DNA of 54,231 nt from NCBI GenBank assembly GCA_020354645.1, contig CP070652.1, forward strand, positions 2,587,410-2,641,640, read 5' to 3'. Positions 27,851 through 36,201 of this stretch are shown here, piece by piece (the stretch's first letter is position 1; every line of letters starts with the position of its first letter). The translations under genes were made by a program, and so were the position numbers. The notes beneath the pieces are model-generated. The model saw nothing but the letters and a program-made list of their open reading frames with translations. It had not been told where the DNA came from and searched no databases. This DNA comes from Deltaproteobacteria bacterium. GTDB lineage: Bacteria > Desulfobacterota > Desulfobacteria > Desulfobacterales > G020354645.

Positions 27851-28888
27851 ATGCAGTTTATAAAACCCGACATCAACATAGATTTTATCGGAAAAAGAAA
27901 AATCGCATACGGAATTTCAATTGCTATGATTTTAGTCGGTGTGCTATCACTCGTCATCCATAAAGGGCCCAATCTGGGAATCGATTTTGCCGGTGGCACA
28001 CTGATACAGATAAAGTTTGCCTCTCCGGCCCGTATCGAGGAGGTTAAATCCGGACTCAGCGCCGTCGGACTCGGTAATTCATCGGTACAATCATTTGGTG
28101 ATCAGAAAGGCCATGAATATCTAATTCGTACCGATAGAATTGTAGGAACCACTGAAGGATTTTCCACTGAAATGAAAAATACCTTGGCCGCGGCTACCCG
28201 CAATAACATGGAAATTCGACGCGTTGAAATGGTCGGTCCTCAGGTGGGTAAGGATCTGCGAGAGAAGGCCCTGTTTGCTATGTTCTTTGCGTTGCTTTTC
28301 ATAACAATTTATATATCCGGAAGATTTGAATTGAAATGGATTTTAAGTGGTGTTGTGGCAGCTGTGTTGATAGGAGCCATTTATATTTTTAGGCTGTTTG
28401 ATGTTAGTATTCCTTTTCTCATCGCCGCCGCCCTGCTTGTCACTCTCATTCTCTTCTGGTTTCTAGAACTTAAGTATGCCATGGGGGCCATTATAGCCCT
28501 TATGCATGATGTTGCCATAACAGTGGGCATTTTTTCGATATTCAATAAAGAGTTTACCCTGCCAATCATTGCGGCGCTTCTCACCATTATCGGGTACTCC
28601 CTGAATGACACCATCATTGTTTTTGACCGTATCCGCGAAAATCTGAGAAAACACCACAAACAACCCCTGGCATTTATACTTAACCGCAGCATTAATGAAA
28701 CACTCAGTCGAACCTTACTCACTTCGCTTACCACGCTGATAGTTCTTGTGACCCTATTTTTGCTGGGCGGTGGAATCATCCATGACTTTGCCTTCGCAAT
28801 GATCGTAGGCGTTCTCATCGGTACATACTCTTCAATTTATGTGGCCAGCCCAATACTTCTGGCCTGGCAGGATCGTCGCAAAAAATAA
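27851..28888 (+). CDS. secF: Protein translocase subunit SecF
   Basis: 345 residues with six membrane spans. The N-terminal motif is NLGIDFAGGTLIQIKF; the conserved fourth-span region reads YSLNDTIIVFDRIREN. It pairs with SecD. The segment LKYAMGAIIALMHDVAITVG is normal for SecF. The end of the gene is followed within 47 bp by dprA, and the dprA frame remains open back into secF. Confidence 0.96.
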   Translation: MQFIKPDINIDFIGKRKIAYGISIAMILVGVLSLVIHKGPNLGIDFAGGTLIQIKFASPARIEEVKSGLSAVGLGNSSVQSFGDQKGHEYLIRTDRIVGTTEGFSTEMKNTLAAATRNNMEIRRVEMVGPQVGKDLREKALFAMFFALLFITIYISGRFELKWILSGVVAAVLIGAIYIFRLFDVSIPFLIAAALLVTLILFWFLELKYAMGAIIALMHDVAITVGIFSIFNKEFTLPIIAALLTIIGYSLNDTIIVFDRIRENLRKHHKQPLAFILNRSINETLSRTLLTSLTTLIVLVTLFLLGGGIIHDFAFAMIVGVLIGTYSSIYVASPILLAWQDRRKK

Positions 28889-28934
28889 AGATATCCCAGC
28901 TTGGCAATCCGGGAAATACTACCAGCAGGCTATT

Positions 28935-30044
28935 ATGGAAACACTTCTGCCATGGTTCAGGCTTAAAAGCGTACCGGGTGTCGGAAATCATCTGTTTAAA
29001 CGTCTCATCGATCGTTTCGAATCTCCGGAAATTGTGCTGCGGGCTCCGCATGGTGAGCTTTTAGAGGTTGATGGTATGACCCCGCGTTTGGCGACGGCAA
29101 TAAAGACAAATAAATTGCCGGACCGAGCTAAACGGGATTATGACGGTGTGATAAAAAAAGGAATAAAGATCGTAACCATGTCAGATCCCGAGTATCCTCC
29201 CCTTTTGCTCCGAATCCCAGACCCGCCGCCCTTCTTGTATGTATATGGGTCTTTAGGCGACACCAACCATTGTATTGCTGTGGTTGGTTCACGAAATGCA
29301 ACGCCCTATGGCCGCTCAATCACCAGAAAACTTTGTGATGCTTTGGCAACGGCGGATTTGACAATAATCAGCGGCATGGCCAGAGGAATCGACACAGCAG
29401 CCCATCAAGGTGCCCTTGCGGCCGAGGGCAAAACCATTGCAGTGCTGGGCAGCGGGTTGGAAAAAATATATCCTGCTGTGAATCGAAATCTCTTTCACCA
29501 GATTGCAGAAAGCGGGGCCGTAATTTCTGAATTCCCGCTGGATATGGAACCTGAAGCCCATAATTTTCCTCAAAGAAATCGAATTATCAGTGGTATTGCT
29601 TTGGGAACAGTCGTAGTGGAGGCAGCCAAAAACAGTGGTTCACTGATAACAGCCCGGCTGGCAGCCGAACAAAACAGGGAAGTTTTTGCCGTACCCGGCA
29701 GTATTGAATCATTTAAAAGTCAAGGTGCTCACGCCCTGATAAAACAGGGAGCAAAACTTGTTGAAAATGTGGATGATATTTTCCAAGAAATTTCACACAT
29801 GCTTGCCGTCCCCATTCGGAAGGATCCGGCAAACCAAGCTAAAAGGGCAGAACCCCCACTCTCGCTTTCACCTGACGAATCGGTCGTATTTGATTCCTTG
29901 GGACCATATCCGGTTCATATAGACGATTTAGCCAGAAGTCTCGATATGGAACCCCGAAAAATCTCAAGCGCACTGCTTCAGCTCGAACTCAAAGGAATCG
30001 TTCGGCAATCTCCGGGAAAATATTTTTCAATTACGTCAAAATAA
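28935..30044 (+). CDS. dprA: DNA-processing protein DprA
   Basis: 369 residues from the ATG at 28935, giving METLLPWFRLKSVPGVGNHL, a helix-hairpin-helix start typical of DprA. The Rossmann-like core shows VVGSRNATPYGR, ISGMARGIDTAAHQGAL and VVEAAKNSGSLITARLA. A C-terminal winged helix (about 300-369) matches the DprA extension. DprA binds incoming single-stranded DNA and loads RecA during transformation and recombination. An in-frame start at 28839 inside secF is less likely. The location before topA is the common order. Confidence 0.93.
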   Translation: METLLPWFRLKSVPGVGNHLFKRLIDRFESPEIVLRAPHGELLEVDGMTPRLATAIKTNKLPDRAKRDYDGVIKKGIKIVTMSDPEYPPLLLRIPDPPPFLYVYGSLGDTNHCIAVVGSRNATPYGRSITRKLCDALATADLTIISGMARGIDTAAHQGALAAEGKTIAVLGSGLEKIYPAVNRNLFHQIAESGAVISEFPLDMEPEAHNFPQRNRIISGIALGTVVVEAAKNSGSLITARLAAEQNREVFAVPGSIESFKSQGAHALIKQGAKLVENVDDIFQEISHMLAVPIRKDPANQAKRAEPPLSLSPDESVVFDSLGPYPVHIDDLARSLDMEPRKISSALLQLELKGIVRQSPGKYFSITSK

Positions 30045-30253
30045 CTTCGTTTTACTCGGCTAAAAGATGAAAAAATTCAATCCGAAAGTTTTAAAAATAA
30101 CGAAAAGGTATTATAATTGCTACTAACAAAATATTGCAGAGCGCGTTAATATATAAGCTAAGCATTGATTTCGTGACGCTCCCATCACCATTCGGCATTC
30201 AATGCCCACCAAAAATCATATTGGATCTAAACCGAACCGAGTGAGGAATTATC

Positions 30254-32530
30254 GTGACAAAACCGCTTGTTGTTGTTGAATCGCCGACAAAAGTTAGAAC
30301 ACTAAAAAAGTACCTTGGTCAAAGCTATAATTTGGCGGCGACCGTCGGGCACATTAAAGATTTGCCCCCAAAGGAAATGGGTATCGATGTTGCAGACGGT
30401 TTCAAACCAAAATATAAAACTATTCCAGGAAAGCAGAAAATAATAAAGACACTAAAACAGGCGGCCGGAGACGCTACAGAAATCTATCTTGCACCCGATC
30501 CAGACAGAGAAGGTGAAGCCATTGCCTGGCATGCGGCTGAGGTTCTTAAAAAATCAGGCAGAAAATTTCATCGGGTACTGTTTCACGAACTCACAAAAAA
30601 AGCCATCGAAGAAGCTGTAGCCTCACCGGAATCTCTGAATCGTAACAAATATGCGGCTCAACAGGCACGACGCATTCTGGACCGACTGGTCGGATATCAG
30701 ATATCTCCCCTATTGTGGCGAAAAGTAAAAGGCGGACTGAGTGCAGGTCGCGTGCAATCTGTCGCTCTACGAATAATATGTGACAGAGAACGTGCCATTC
30801 ATGCCTTTGAACCTGAAGAATACTGGTCGATAACCGCTGACCTCGAATCGGACTCTCCCCCGGCTTTTGCGGCAAAGCTTGTCAAGAAAAAAGACGAAAA
30901 GATAAAAATCCCGAATGAAAAAACCGCATCCAAAATTGTGGCTGAGGTTTCAAAGGAAAAATTTATTGTTGAAAAAATTCAGAAGAAAACGACCAAACGC
31001 AATCCCCAGCCCCCTTTTATTACCAGCAAATTACAACAGGAGTCCATCCGTAAACTGAGATTTTCGGCCAAAAAAACCATGATGATCGCCCAACAGCTCT
31101 ATGAAGGTATTGAGCTCGGACCTGGTGAGCCTGTCGGGCTTATCACATACATGCGCACGGATTCCACCCGAATTTCAAGGGAGGCTGCCACCGAAGCCCT
31201 TCAATTGATCCGGGATCGCTTTGGTGAAAATTATGCACCGGACAAGCCAAGGTTTTTTAAAAACAAAAAAAAGGTGCAAGATGCTCACGAAGCCATCCGA
31301 CCGACATCCGTATTTAATACACCCGAAATGGTAACTCCGTATCTTTCCAAGGAGCAATTGGCCCTCTATCGTCTCATCTGGCAGCGGTTTGTAGCATCCC
31401 AAATGCAACCGGCGCTGATAAGCCAAGTATCTGTGTCGATAAAAGCGGGTGATTATATATTCACAGCCAGCGGCTCTTCCGTCAAGTTTCCCGGTTTCAT
31501 GGCGCTTTACCTCTCTGTCGACGATGAGATCCAAACTGAAAAAGAAAAGAAAATGGAAACTTTCCCGGTCCTTTCTGAGGGGATGATCCTAAAACTGATA
31601 AAGTTAGAACCGAAACAGCATTTCACCCAACCTCCACCGCGGTTTTCCGAAGCATCACTGGTAAAAGAGCTGGAAGAAAACGGCATCGGCCGGCCAAGCA
31701 CATATGCCACCATTTTATCAACAATCAGAGAAAAAGGATACGTTGAGTTGGCCAATGGATATTTCAAACCAAACGAACTCGGCTTTATCGTAAATGATCT
31801 TCTGGTTGAAAATTTTCCCGATATAATGAACGTCGAATTTACCGCCAAAATGGAAAATAATCTGGACCAGGTTGAGTCGGCAGAAATTGATGCCCGAGAA
31901 ATTTTGAGTCGCTTTTATGACACGTTTAAAGTAAAACTGGATGCTGCTGCCCAAAAAATGCTGAGTGTAAAAGGTGTCGGTTTGCCCACGGGTCTACATT
32001 GTCCTGAATGTAAAAAAGAGTTGCATATAAAAGTCGGGAAAAACGGACATTTTCTGGCCTGCAGCGGTTATCCGGATTGTAATTATTCCCGGGATTATAA
32101 CCGCGATGAAAAGGGTAATATCCAACCAATAGAGCCAACAATTGAAAAGCTGACCGATACAGTTTGTGAAAAATGCGGCAAACCAATGATCACAAAACAC
32201 GGCAGGTTCGGAGAATTCCTTGCCTGCAGCGGTTATCCGGACTGTAATAATACGCGCTCCTTGAGCGCCAAAGGGCCCGGAAAATCGATCGGTGTGATGT
32301 GTCCTGCAAAAGGCTGCAGTGGTGAAATTATCGAAAAAAGATCGAAACGCGGTAAAATTTTTTATGGATGCAGCCGTTTTCCCGACTGCAATTATGCCAC
32401 GTGGTACAAACCGGTAAACAAAGAATGCCCGGTATGCGGTGCTAAAATTCTGGTTGAAAAAACATCTAAAAAGGAAGGTACCCATTTGGCCTGTCTTTCC
32501 GAAGGCTGCGGTTTCAAAGACGTACATTAG
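30254..32530 (+). CDS. topA: DNA topoisomerase I
   Basis: 758 residues from a GTG start. The TOPRIM domain begins VVVESPTKVRTLKKYLG and has the metal motif PDPDREGEAIAWH; the catalytic tyrosine is Tyr299 in LITYMRTDSTR. Four C-terminal zinc-ribbon units follow (CPECKKEL, CEKCGKPM, CPAKGCSG, CPVCGAKI), each with a second Cys pair in FLACSGYPDCN-like sequence. The enzyme relaxes negative supercoils. A 209-bp gap with no gene precedes it. The gene ends with TAG, evidence that TAG is an ordinary stop in this genome. Confidence 0.97.
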   Translation: MTKPLVVVESPTKVRTLKKYLGQSYNLAATVGHIKDLPPKEMGIDVADGFKPKYKTIPGKQKIIKTLKQAAGDATEIYLAPDPDREGEAIAWHAAEVLKKSGRKFHRVLFHELTKKAIEEAVASPESLNRNKYAAQQARRILDRLVGYQISPLLWRKVKGGLSAGRVQSVALRIICDRERAIHAFEPEEYWSITADLESDSPPAFAAKLVKKKDEKIKIPNEKTASKIVAEVSKEKFIVEKIQKKTTKRNPQPPFITSKLQQESIRKLRFSAKKTMMIAQQLYEGIELGPGEPVGLITYMRTDSTRISREAATEALQLIRDRFGENYAPDKPRFFKNKKKVQDAHEAIRPTSVFNTPEMVTPYLSKEQLALYRLIWQRFVASQMQPALISQVSVSIKAGDYIFTASGSSVKFPGFMALYLSVDDEIQTEKEKKMETFPVLSEGMILKLIKLEPKQHFTQPPPRFSEASLVKELEENGIGRPSTYATILSTIREKGYVELANGYFKPNELGFIVNDLLVENFPDIMNVEFTAKMENNLDQVESAEIDAREILSRFYDTFKVKLDAAAQKMLSVKGVGLPTGLHCPECKKELHIKVGKNGHFLACSGYPDCNYSRDYNRDEKGNIQPIEPTIEKLTDTVCEKCGKPMITKHGRFGEFLACSGYPDCNNTRSLSAKGPGKSIGVMCPAKGCSGEIIEKRSKRGKIFYGCSRFPDCNYATWYKPVNKECPVCGAKILVEKTSKKEGTHLACLSEGCGFKDVH

Positions 32531-32636
32531 CGAGGCACAGACGACAGGTTTCATAATCGGACATCGCCATCAATATGAATACACTTGCCCTGAAGGTTTT
32601 TATATGATTTCCAACAAAAAAAACTTGACAAGCGTA

Positions 32637-32665
32637 TTTACGATTGGTAATCAAACCTGTATAAA
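32637..32665 (+). promoter_or_regulatory. Predicted promoter of the ilv attenuator and operon
   Basis: TTTACG (32637-32642, four of six) and TATAAA (32660-32665, five of six) are separated by 17 bp, putting the transcript start near 32672, about 13 nt before the leader peptide ATG. A perfect TTGACA at 32625-32630 could serve as an alternative -35 but has a poor -10 partner. Confidence 0.5.
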
Positions 32666-32684
32666 TCTCACAAAGTAGTATATC

Positions 32685-32774
32685 ATGAAAAATTTAATTG
32701 CCATTAACAACCTTATTATCGTTATTATTCTCCTCGTAGCGGAGATACTTACCGGCTGCGAGGTGAAGGGTTGA
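32685..32774 (+). CDS. ilv operon leader peptide (attenuation)
   Basis: A 29-codon frame whose product starts MKNLIAINNLIIVIIL and ends ILTGCEVKG. It contains seven Ile, five Leu and three Val, that is 15 of 29 residues, with the run LIIVIILLV at residues 10-18. This composition ahead of an acetolactate synthase gene is the hallmark of leader peptides such as IlvL and IvbL, whose translation senses charged branched-chain tRNAs. The stop codon (32772-32774) lies inside the 5' arm of the antiterminator. The ribosome site is weak. The end LTGC looks like a lipobox by chance; a tiny lipoprotein is the less likely reading. Confidence 0.8.
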   Translation: MKNLIAINNLIIVIILLVAEILTGCEVKG

Positions 32775-32848
32775 TAATGGCATAAGAAAATAACTCATCT
32801 ACAAAATATAATCCGTTATCAGCCCAAAGCTGATAACGGATTTTTTTT
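32732..32848 (+). promoter_or_regulatory. Transcription attenuator upstream of ilvB
   Basis: Terminator: AATCCGTTATCAGC (32810-32823) pairs perfectly over 14 bp with GCTGATAACGGATT (32829-32842), loop CCAAA, then T residues to 32848. Antiterminator: GTTGATAATGG (32770-32780) can pair with all 11 bases of CCGTTATCAGC (32813-32823), two pairs being G-U. Upstream hairpin: CCTCGTAGC (32732-32740) with GCTGCGAGG (32755-32763), one G-U. A ribosome at the leader stop covers 32770-32780 and lets the terminator form; one stalled on Ile/Leu/Val codons leaves it free and allows transcription of ilvB. Confidence 0.85.
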
Positions 32849-32887
32849 GAGCATCTAACTATTCAAAATAATAAAAAAGGATATATT

Positions 32888-34573
32888 ATGAAACTAAACG
32901 GTTCGCAAATTCTCATTGAAGTACTGAAAGAAGAAAAAGTCAGCACCATCTTCGGTTTCCCCGGAGGTGCCGTTATCGGTATTTATGATGAACTTGCCAA
33001 ATCAGAAGTAGAGCACGTGCTGGTTCGCCACGAGCAGGGGGCCGTTCATGCCGCCGACGGCTATGCAAGGGCCAGTGGCCGAGTGGGCGTTTGCCTGGTA
33101 ACCTCCGGTCCCGGTGCCACAAACACGGTAACCGGCATTGCTTCGGCCTTTATGGATTCAATCCCGTTGGTTGTCATCAGCGGTCAAGTCCCCACGAATC
33201 TTATCGGCAATGACGCATTCCAGGAAGTCGACATAGTTGGTATCACCCGTCCTTGCACAAAACATAATTATCTCGTCCAACATATAAACGACTTACAAAG
33301 GGTCCTCAAAGAAGCCTTTTACCTGGCCAGATCCGGACGCCCCGGGCCTGTCCTTGTGGATATTCCCAAAGACGTGGCCAATGATACCTTTGACTTCACA
33401 CCCATGGAAGATATTAATCTAAAATCCTATAATCCGACGTATCAACCAAATATGTGGCAGTTGCAAAAAGTCATTAACCTCATCGAGCAGGCCGAGCGGC
33501 CGATTATCTTCGCCGGAGGCGGCGTTATTCTCTCAAAAGCTTCCGGTGAGTTGACGGAATTCGCTCGCAAAACCCAGATTCCCGTAACAACATCCCTTAT
33601 GGGGCTTGGGGCCTTCCCCGGTTCGGATCCGCTGTGGCTCGGTATGATCGGCATGCATGGTACCTATCGGGCCAATATGTGCACCGGGCACTGTGATCTG
33701 ATGGTCTCCATTGGTGTCCGTTTTGATGACCGTGTTACCGGCAAAACCGATGCTTTTGCAGCTCAGGCAAAAATAGTGCATATCGATATTGATCCAACAT
33801 CGATACGCAAAAACATCCCGGTGACGATTCCAATTGTCGGCGATTGCAAAATTACGCTGGAACGACTTAGCAGTCTTGTAAAAAAATCTGACCCAAACCA
33901 TCTCAAGCGGCGGCGGCAAAAATGGCTGGATCAGATTGAAGAGTGGAAAAGTACCAGACCCCTGGCATATAAGCAGGAAAATATTATCAAGCCGCAATAT
34001 GTCGTTGAGAAGCTCTATCAATTGACAAAAGGCCAGGCTATTATTACGACCGAAGTCGGACAAAACCAGATGTGGGCCGCCCAGTATTATCATTTTGATC
34101 AACCCGGCCATTTCATTACATCCGGTGGGCTGGGATGCATGGGTTTTGGCCTTCCGGCAGCCATTGGCGCACAAGTGGCCTGCCCCGACAAACTGGTAGT
34201 AGATGTTGCCGGAGACGGCAGTATTCAAATGAACATTCAGGAGATGGCCACCGCCGTTCAGAGCTGCTTGCCGGTCAAGGTTGTTATCTTGAACAACGGC
34301 TATTTAGGGATGGTGAGACAGTGGCAGGAGTTATTCTATGAAAAACGTTATGCTTGCACCAGCATGGATTATGCTCCCGATTTCGTTAAACTCGCTGAAG
34401 CCTATGGGGCAGTCGGGCTCAGGGCAACCCAGCCTGAAGAAGTAGAGCCAGTACTCTCGGAGGGGCTATCGGTTCCAAAGCCTGTCATCATGGATTTTGT
34501 CGTCGCAAAAGAAGAAAATGTATACCCCATGGTGCCGGCAGGGGCCCCAATTACGGAAATGCTTCTGGTATAG
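32888..34573 (+). CDS. ilvB: Acetolactate synthase, large (catalytic) subunit
   Basis: 561 residues of the thiamine-diphosphate enzyme family. The catalytic Glu49 lies in VRHEQGAVHAADGYA; the ThDP/Mg motif is VAGDGSIQMNIQEM followed by LNNGYLGMVRQWQ. It condenses two pyruvates, or pyruvate and 2-oxobutyrate, the first common step to valine/leucine and isoleucine. AAGGAT precedes the ATG by about 8 nt. It is the first structural gene after the attenuator and is followed by ilvN, ilvC and cimA, so expression is probably set by branched-chain aminoacyl-tRNA supply. Confidence 0.97.
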   Translation: MKLNGSQILIEVLKEEKVSTIFGFPGGAVIGIYDELAKSEVEHVLVRHEQGAVHAADGYARASGRVGVCLVTSGPGATNTVTGIASAFMDSIPLVVISGQVPTNLIGNDAFQEVDIVGITRPCTKHNYLVQHINDLQRVLKEAFYLARSGRPGPVLVDIPKDVANDTFDFTPMEDINLKSYNPTYQPNMWQLQKVINLIEQAERPIIFAGGGVILSKASGELTEFARKTQIPVTTSLMGLGAFPGSDPLWLGMIGMHGTYRANMCTGHCDLMVSIGVRFDDRVTGKTDAFAAQAKIVHIDIDPTSIRKNIPVTIPIVGDCKITLERLSSLVKKSDPNHLKRRRQKWLDQIEEWKSTRPLAYKQENIIKPQYVVEKLYQLTKGQAIITTEVGQNQMWAAQYYHFDQPGHFITSGGLGCMGFGLPAAIGAQVACPDKLVVDVAGDGSIQMNIQEMATAVQSCLPVKVVILNNGYLGMVRQWQELFYEKRYACTSMDYAPDFVKLAEAYGAVGLRATQPEEVEPVLSEGLSVPKPVIMDFVVAKEENVYPMVPAGAPITEMLLV

Positions 34574-34600
34574 AATATCTAAATTGAAGGGGATTTGTCG

Positions 34601-35089
34601 ATGCCTGAGGAAAAGCACATCTTTTCAATGTTGGTGGATAATCAGCCCGGTGTTCTCTCCCGGGTGTCAGGGTTATTCAGCGGCCGGAATTTTAATATTG
34701 AAAGCCTCGTCGTGGCTGAAACAATCGATCCGCTAGTATCGAGGATCACAATCGTTACGAAAGCCAACAAGCCTGTTGTTGAGCAAATCGAAAAACAGCT
34801 CAATAAACTCATTAATGTCATAAAGATCAGGGACCTCACAGGTCCGGAGTCCGTAAAACGTGAAATGGCGCTCATTTGCGTCAGAGCAAAGGCGGAACAT
34901 CGTGCCGAAATACTAAGAATTGTGGATATTTTCAGGTGCAAAGTGGTTGACGTCGGACGGCGACACTACATTATCGAAGTCACCGGTGACGAAGGGAAGA
35001 TAAGTGCCTTGCTAAATCTTCTCAAGCCAATGGGGATCAAGAAGCTAGCAAGGACGGGACCCCTGGCATTGCTCAGGGAACCCGATTAA
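34601..35089 (+). CDS. ilvN: Acetolactate synthase, small (regulatory) subunit
   Basis: 162 residues from the ATG at 34601; GAAGGGGA lies 7-8 nt before it, better spaced than for the in-frame TTG at 34595. The N-terminal ACT domain reads FSMLVDNQPGVLSRVSGLFSG and IESLVVAETIDP, the valine-binding fold. A C-terminal domain with ALICVRAKAEHRAEILRI follows. It activates IlvB and confers valine feedback inhibition. The gene lies 27 bp after ilvB. Confidence 0.95.
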   Translation: MPEEKHIFSMLVDNQPGVLSRVSGLFSGRNFNIESLVVAETIDPLVSRITIVTKANKPVVEQIEKQLNKLINVIKIRDLTGPESVKREMALICVRAKAEHRAEILRIVDIFRCKVVDVGRRHYIIEVTGDEGKISALLNLLKPMGIKKLARTGPLALLREPD

Positions 35090-35132
35090 GAGAAGCTAAA
35101 AAAACAAATCAAACCAATGACTGGAGGTTAAA

Positions 35133-36185
35133 ATGACACAGATAAATTTTGGTGGGGTGGTGGAAGAAGTGATTACATCAGATGAGTTGTCACTTCAAAA
35201 AGCCCGGGAAGTTCTCAGCAACGAAATGGTTGCCGTGCTCGGTTACGGTGTTCAGGGGCCGGGTCAAGCATTGAATATGCGAGACAACGGGATAAATGTA
35301 ATCGTCGGACAGCGCGAAAAAAGTAAATCATGGGACCGCGCGGTTGAGGATGGTTTTGTCCCCGGAAAAACACTCTTTCCGCTTATGGAAGCTGCGCGCA
35401 GTGCGACAGTTGTTCAGTATCTCCTTTCTGATGCCGGCCAGGTCACAACCTGGCCGAAAATAAAAGAATGTTTGAATGAAGGCGATGCACTGTACTTTTC
35501 CCATGGATTTGGAATCGTTTTTAGGGAACAGACCGGAATTATTCCACCTGAAAACGTGGATGTTATCATGGTTGCGCCGAAAGGTTCGGGACGCACGGTG
35601 CGAACCAACTTTCTGGATGGCAGCGGTATTAATTCGAGCTTTGCGGTGCATCAGGACTTCACCGGCAGGGCCAGGCAAAGAACACTGGCGCTGGGAATTG
35701 CCGTTGGTTCCGGTTACCTCTTCCCGACAACCTTTGAAAATGAGGTTTATAGCGATCTTACCGGCGAACGCGGCGTGTTGTTGGGATGTCTTGCCGGTGT
35801 CATGGAAGCCCAATATAATCTGCTGCGAAGCCACGGTCACAGTCCAAGTGAAGCCTTCAACGAAACCGTTGAAGAATTGACCCAGAGCCTTATTCGTTTG
35901 GTGGCAGAAAACGGCATGGACTGGATGTACTCCAACTGCAGCACTACCGCCCAAAGGGGTGCTTTGGACTGGGCCCCCAAGTTCCGGGATGCTGTAGTTC
36001 CGGTGTTTGATGAACTTTATCAGAAAGTTATATCCGGTAAAGAAACCCAGCGAGTTCTTGAGGCCAACAGTGCGGCGGATTATCGCGAAAAACTACAAAA
36101 GGAACTTGATATTATGAAAAACTCTGAGATGTGGCAGGCAGGTGCAGCCGTGCGGTCCTTGCGTCCTGAAAATAGAAAAAAGTGA
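35133..36185 (+). CDS. ilvC: Ketol-acid reductoisomerase, class I, variant Rossmann motif
   Basis: 350 residues. The N-terminal dinucleotide fold has GYGVQGPGQALNMRDNG (from Gly37), where the common class I sequence is GYGSQGHAHALNLRDSG. The catalytic C-terminal domain contains GSGYLFPTTFENEVYSDLTGERG with metal-binding Asp/Glu and one knotted domain, so it is the short class I form. It isomerises and reduces acetolactate or acetohydroxybutyrate. A GGAGG ribosome site precedes the ATG. The altered motif resembles the Bacteroides-type branch; the cofactor preference (NADPH or NADH) cannot be settled by eye. Confidence 0.94.
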   Translation: MTQINFGGVVEEVITSDELSLQKAREVLSNEMVAVLGYGVQGPGQALNMRDNGINVIVGQREKSKSWDRAVEDGFVPGKTLFPLMEAARSATVVQYLLSDAGQVTTWPKIKECLNEGDALYFSHGFGIVFREQTGIIPPENVDVIMVAPKGSGRTVRTNFLDGSGINSSFAVHQDFTGRARQRTLALGIAVGSGYLFPTTFENEVYSDLTGERGVLLGCLAGVMEAQYNLLRSHGHSPSEAFNETVEELTQSLIRLVAENGMDWMYSNCSTTAQRGALDWAPKFRDAVVPVFDELYQKVISGKETQRVLEANSAADYREKLQKELDIMKNSEMWQAGAAVRSLRPENRKK

Positions 36186-36201
36186 ATTGGAGATATAAAA
36201 A

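Noticed and set aside
32685..32774. Reading the 29-codon frame as a small lipoprotein (LTGC lipobox)
   Set aside because: The Ile/Leu/Val load, the location before ilvB and the matching antiterminator/terminator explain it better as an attenuation leader; the lipobox would leave only five residues.
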